From NCBI GenBank assembly GCA_963728925.1, contig CAVSMB010000017.1, positions 62,001 to 126,000 of the forward strand: a DNA stretch of 64,000 nucleotides. The letters run 5' to 3'. The stretch's first letter is position 1. Every line of letters starts with the position of its first letter. The DNA comes from JBBPZA01 sp963728925 (GTDB taxonomy: Bacteria > Actinomycetota > Thermoleophilia > Solirubrobacterales > Solirubrobacteraceae). A program made the position numbers and the translations under genes. Shown piece by piece: positions 62,129 through 64,000 of the stretch. The notes below the pieces were generated by a model. It did not search any database and was not told where the DNA came from. It saw only the letters and a program-made list of their open reading frames with translations.

Positions 62129-62448
62129 AGGAACGGCCGCACCTCAACCTTCCGATTGCACTGCTTTGACCCCTCGGCGGCGAGCTTGAGCGCCACGTCG
62201 AGGTCGGGGGCCTCGATGACCCAGAAGCCGCCGAGGTACTCCTTGGACTCCAGAAAGGGCCCGTCGGTGACCATCGCCTCCTCACCCCGGTTGTCGATGA
62301 GGGTGGCCGTGTCGGGCGAGCCGAGGCCGCCGGCGAAGACCCAGTGGCCCTCGGCCTGGAGCCGCTCGTTGAACACGTCGATCGCAGCCATCTCGTCCGG
62401 GGTGACGAGGCCGGCCTGGTCGTGGATCACGGACACCAGGTATTGCAT
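62125..62448 (-). CDS. YCII/DGPF-domain protein of the ECF42 cassette
   Basis: 107 residues from ATG 62448. It is a complete YCII-type ferredoxin-like fold: QYLVSVIHDQAGLVTPDEMA, MVTDGPFLESKEYLGGFWVI with the DGPF motif, and VALKLAAEGSKQCNRKVEVR. The DGPF proteins are regulon hallmarks of ECF42 sigma factors. Biochemical role unknown. It lies 45 bp downstream of the RibD-like gene and is coupled to the sigma gene by a GTGA overlap. Confidence 0.92.
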   Translation of the reverse strand: MQYLVSVIHDQAGLVTPDEMAAIDVFNERLQAEGHWVFAGGLGSPDTATLIDNRGEEAMVTDGPFLESKEYLGGFWVIEAPDLDVALKLAAEGSKQCNRKVEVRPFL

Positions 62449-62493
62449 CTGAAGATCGTCTCCTGGGGTGTCGAGGACAGTGTGGGAGGCCGC

Positions 62494-63123
62494 TCAGGAC
62501 GCGTCGGTCGGCGGGTACTGCGGCCGGCCGGCCGGCCGGAGGGTCTGGATCGTCACGCCCTTCGTGTCGACGCGCGACTCGACCAGGTCGAGCACGAGAT
62601 CCGGGCCGGTCTCAGCGAACAGGCGCGCGCCCTGGCCGAGGATCACCGGGACCACGATCAGCGTCATCTCGTCGATCAGTTCGTTCTCCAGCAGCCAACG
62701 GGTGAGGACGCCACTGCCATGCACCTGCAGGTCACCCCCCGGCTTGGCCTTCAGGTCCGCGATGGCCGTCGCGAGGTCCCCCGGCAGGACGGTGGTGCCC
62801 GCCCAGGCCGGATCGGTGAGCGTGGTCGATGCCACGTACCGGGGCTGGGTGTTGAGCGCCCGCATGGTGGGCTCCCAGCCAGGGACGTCATGCTCCGTCA
62901 AGGTGCCCCACGTGTCAGCGTAGATCTCGTAGGTCCGCCGGCCGAGCAGGAAGGCGTCGGCGCGCTGGTAGGTCTGGTTGATGAGCGCGTGGGTGTCGGC
63001 GTCGCCTCGCCCCAGGGCCCATCCGCCGCGCTCGAACCCGTTGCGGCGCTCCTCCTCCGTCGCGGCGCCGTTTCCCTGCATCACTCCATCGATAGTGACC
63101 TGGGTCATCGTCGTCAGCTTCAT
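62494..63123 (-). CDS. RibD C-terminal/dihydrofolate-reductase-like protein
   Basis: 209 residues from ATG 63123, fixed by AAAGGAG about 9 nt upstream. Motifs: TTMTQVTIDGVMQGNGAA, ADAFLLGRRTYEIYADTW, PRYVASTTLTDPAWAGTTVL, GGDLQVHGSGVLTRWLLENE and DEMTLIVVPVILGQGARLFA. It is the NADPH-reductase fold of the YyaP/RibD-C group, often encoded beside ECF sigma factors. Substrate unknown. It is first in the operon RibD-like / YCII / sigma ECF42. Confidence 0.92.
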   Translation of the reverse strand: MKLTTMTQVTIDGVMQGNGAATEEERRNGFERGGWALGRGDADTHALINQTYQRADAFLLGRRTYEIYADTWGTLTEHDVPGWEPTMRALNTQPRYVASTTLTDPAWAGTTVLPGDLATAIADLKAKPGGDLQVHGSGVLTRWLLENELIDEMTLIVVPVILGQGARLFAETGPDLVLDLVESRVDTKGVTIQTLRPAGRPQYPPTDAS

Positions 63124-63467
63124 GATCGGGGCTCCTTTGCCGTAGCGCCGTCTCTTATAGGCGGCCTCACCCCTGCAACGAACGCCACCGCCCCGATCCG
63201 ACACCGCCTCCCGGATTCCCTCAGAGAGCCTTTCGCGAGCCCTCGGCGTCGGCGGGCACGAGCGAGCGCAGTGCCTATGCCGGGCGCGTGCGAGCGTCAG
63301 GCGGCCACGGGACCTGGCGCTTGGACCTCGTCCGCAGCGGGCGAGAGCTCCCGGCCGCTGAAGACGCCTGCTTGTCAAAGGAGCAGCGGGCGTCTCGCCC
63401 CACGTCGCGTGGCGGCTGCTGCTCGTGTTCGTCAAAAGCGAGCCGCTCGGCGGAATTACGCGAGAGG
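63124..63467. other. Intergenic region upstream of the ECF42 cassette
   Basis: 344 bp without a convincing gene. On the minus strand a TATAAG at about 63153-63158 lies 30 bp upstream of the ribosome-binding site of the RibD-like gene and may be its -10. No good -35 is seen 17 bp upstream. The rest holds no repeat or hairpin that I can support. Confidence 0.5.
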
Positions 63468-63938
63468 TCAGGGCGCCCGCCGCGCGACAACTTCGACGGT
63501 GGCGGCGGCGACATCAAGGAGGATCGTTGCGATGTTCTCAGCGCCGCTGCCGTCGCCGACGCGCAGGGCGTTGCCCATCGCGCCGACAACCCCTTCAAGT
63601 CTCTCCGCGTTTCTGACAATCAGGCGGGCGTCCACCTCGCGGTCGATCCCTTGCTGGGTGCTGAGCTGGGTCGCACGGTCGGTGAGTTCATGTCTGAGCT
63701 CATCTGGATCGACCGCGCGCCCCGCGAGAAGTCTGGTCGTCTCCCGAGCCAGGCGGAGCACGCGGCCGGCCAAATCGGTCAGCGGTTCGTCTGGGAAGTA
63801 CTGACTCTGCAAGAGCTCGCCGCTGCGGCGGTTGATCCGCGCAACGTCATTGAGCTCCTCCAGGATCGAGAACTCGTCCGGTAGGTCGTCTCGATATCTG
63901 GTCGATGCGTCACCCGCGACGTCAGCAATAGATGGCAT
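63468..63938 (-). CDS. Unknown helical protein
   Basis: 156 codons from ATG 63938. Predicted mostly helical and acidic: PDEFSILEELNDVARINRRS, LTDLAGRVLRLARETTRLLA, DPDELRHELTDRATQLSTQQ, DARLIVRNAERLEGVVGAMG, NIATILLDVAAATVEVVARR. No signal peptide or membrane segment. No family is recognised. Codon usage and the long clean helices argue for a real gene. It ends about 345 bp before the ECF42 operon and runs in the same direction. Confidence 0.65.
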   Translation of the reverse strand: MPSIADVAGDASTRYRDDLPDEFSILEELNDVARINRRSGELLQSQYFPDEPLTDLAGRVLRLARETTRLLAGRAVDPDELRHELTDRATQLSTQQGIDREVDARLIVRNAERLEGVVGAMGNALRVGDGSGAENIATILLDVAAATVEVVARRAP

Positions 63939-64000
63939 CGGCGGAGCCTTGCATCTTGATCGTGCGGGCCGCCGTGCAAAACATGCGTGAACCGGACCGG

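Overview
This window looks like chromosome of a very GC-rich actinobacterium. The very high GC, frequent GTG/TTG starts, 4-bp stop/start overlaps, LmeA-like and BTAD-type proteins, NAD-type isocitrate dehydrogenase and Ig-like/FecR-type secreted proteins fit class Thermoleophilia (Solirubrobacter/Conexibacter-like). That placement is inferred from gene content, not from a marker gene search. No rRNA, tRNA or CRISPR array was recognised.

Layout. (1) 1-5.9 kb: a decayed aldehyde dehydrogenase and a probably catalytically dead GH3-like membrane protein, then the lysC-asd operon and two lipoproteins. (2) 5.9-16.9 kb, signalling: a Ser/Thr kinase-GAF protein, a cyclic-nucleotide-binding patatin, an FHA-FHA-ABC exporter divergent from a second Ser/Thr kinase (the PknF/Rv1747 partnership of mycobacteria), and two multiply frameshifted genes (a CHASE2 nucleotide cyclase and a secreted Ig-like protein). 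(3) 16.9-28.3 kb, central metabolism: sdhA-sdhB-sdhE, with an HdrB-like CCG subunit where classical membrane anchors would be, and icd-mdh. Between them lie a serine hydrolase, an M50 protease, and an AidB-like dehydrogenase with its TetR regulator. (4) 28.4-33 kb: a lutA-lutB-lutC operon continuing into an NAD(P)-binding protein and an SRPBCC protein. (5) 33-48 kb: a methyltransferase remnant, a broken secreted PASTA protein, an Rv1264-like cyclase, a Na+/H+ antiporter, a metallo-beta-lactamase-fold enzyme, hsp20-lon, SPOR and calcium-repeat envelope proteins, glycyl-tRNA synthetase and an FmdB-like protein. (6) 48-53.7 kb: a GntR regulator, a large BTAD/NB-ARC/TPR regulator and a BBE-type flavoprotein oxidase.

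(7) 53.7-60.8 kb is an accessory island of decayed genes (cyclodeaminase, homocysteine methyltransferase fragment, alpha/beta hydrolase) and nested mobile DNA. An IS630-family element with perfect 15-bp terminal repeats is split, exactly in its catalytic ADEKSQ motif, by a 2.2-kb element. That element carries a large serine recombinase and one or two small accessory proteins. Removing the DNA between the two TTCTCG cores restores the transposase frame at the split. Next to it lies an IS110-family element whose leader is strongly structured and may encode a bridge RNA. (8) 60.9-64 kb: an ECF42-type sigma factor operon (RibD-like reductase, YCII/DGPF protein, sigma factor) and an unknown gene.

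The most interesting signal is the recombinase element: its attachment cores, symmetrical arms, choice of a transposase catalytic codon as target, and a predicted change of recombinase C-terminus between integrated and circular forms.
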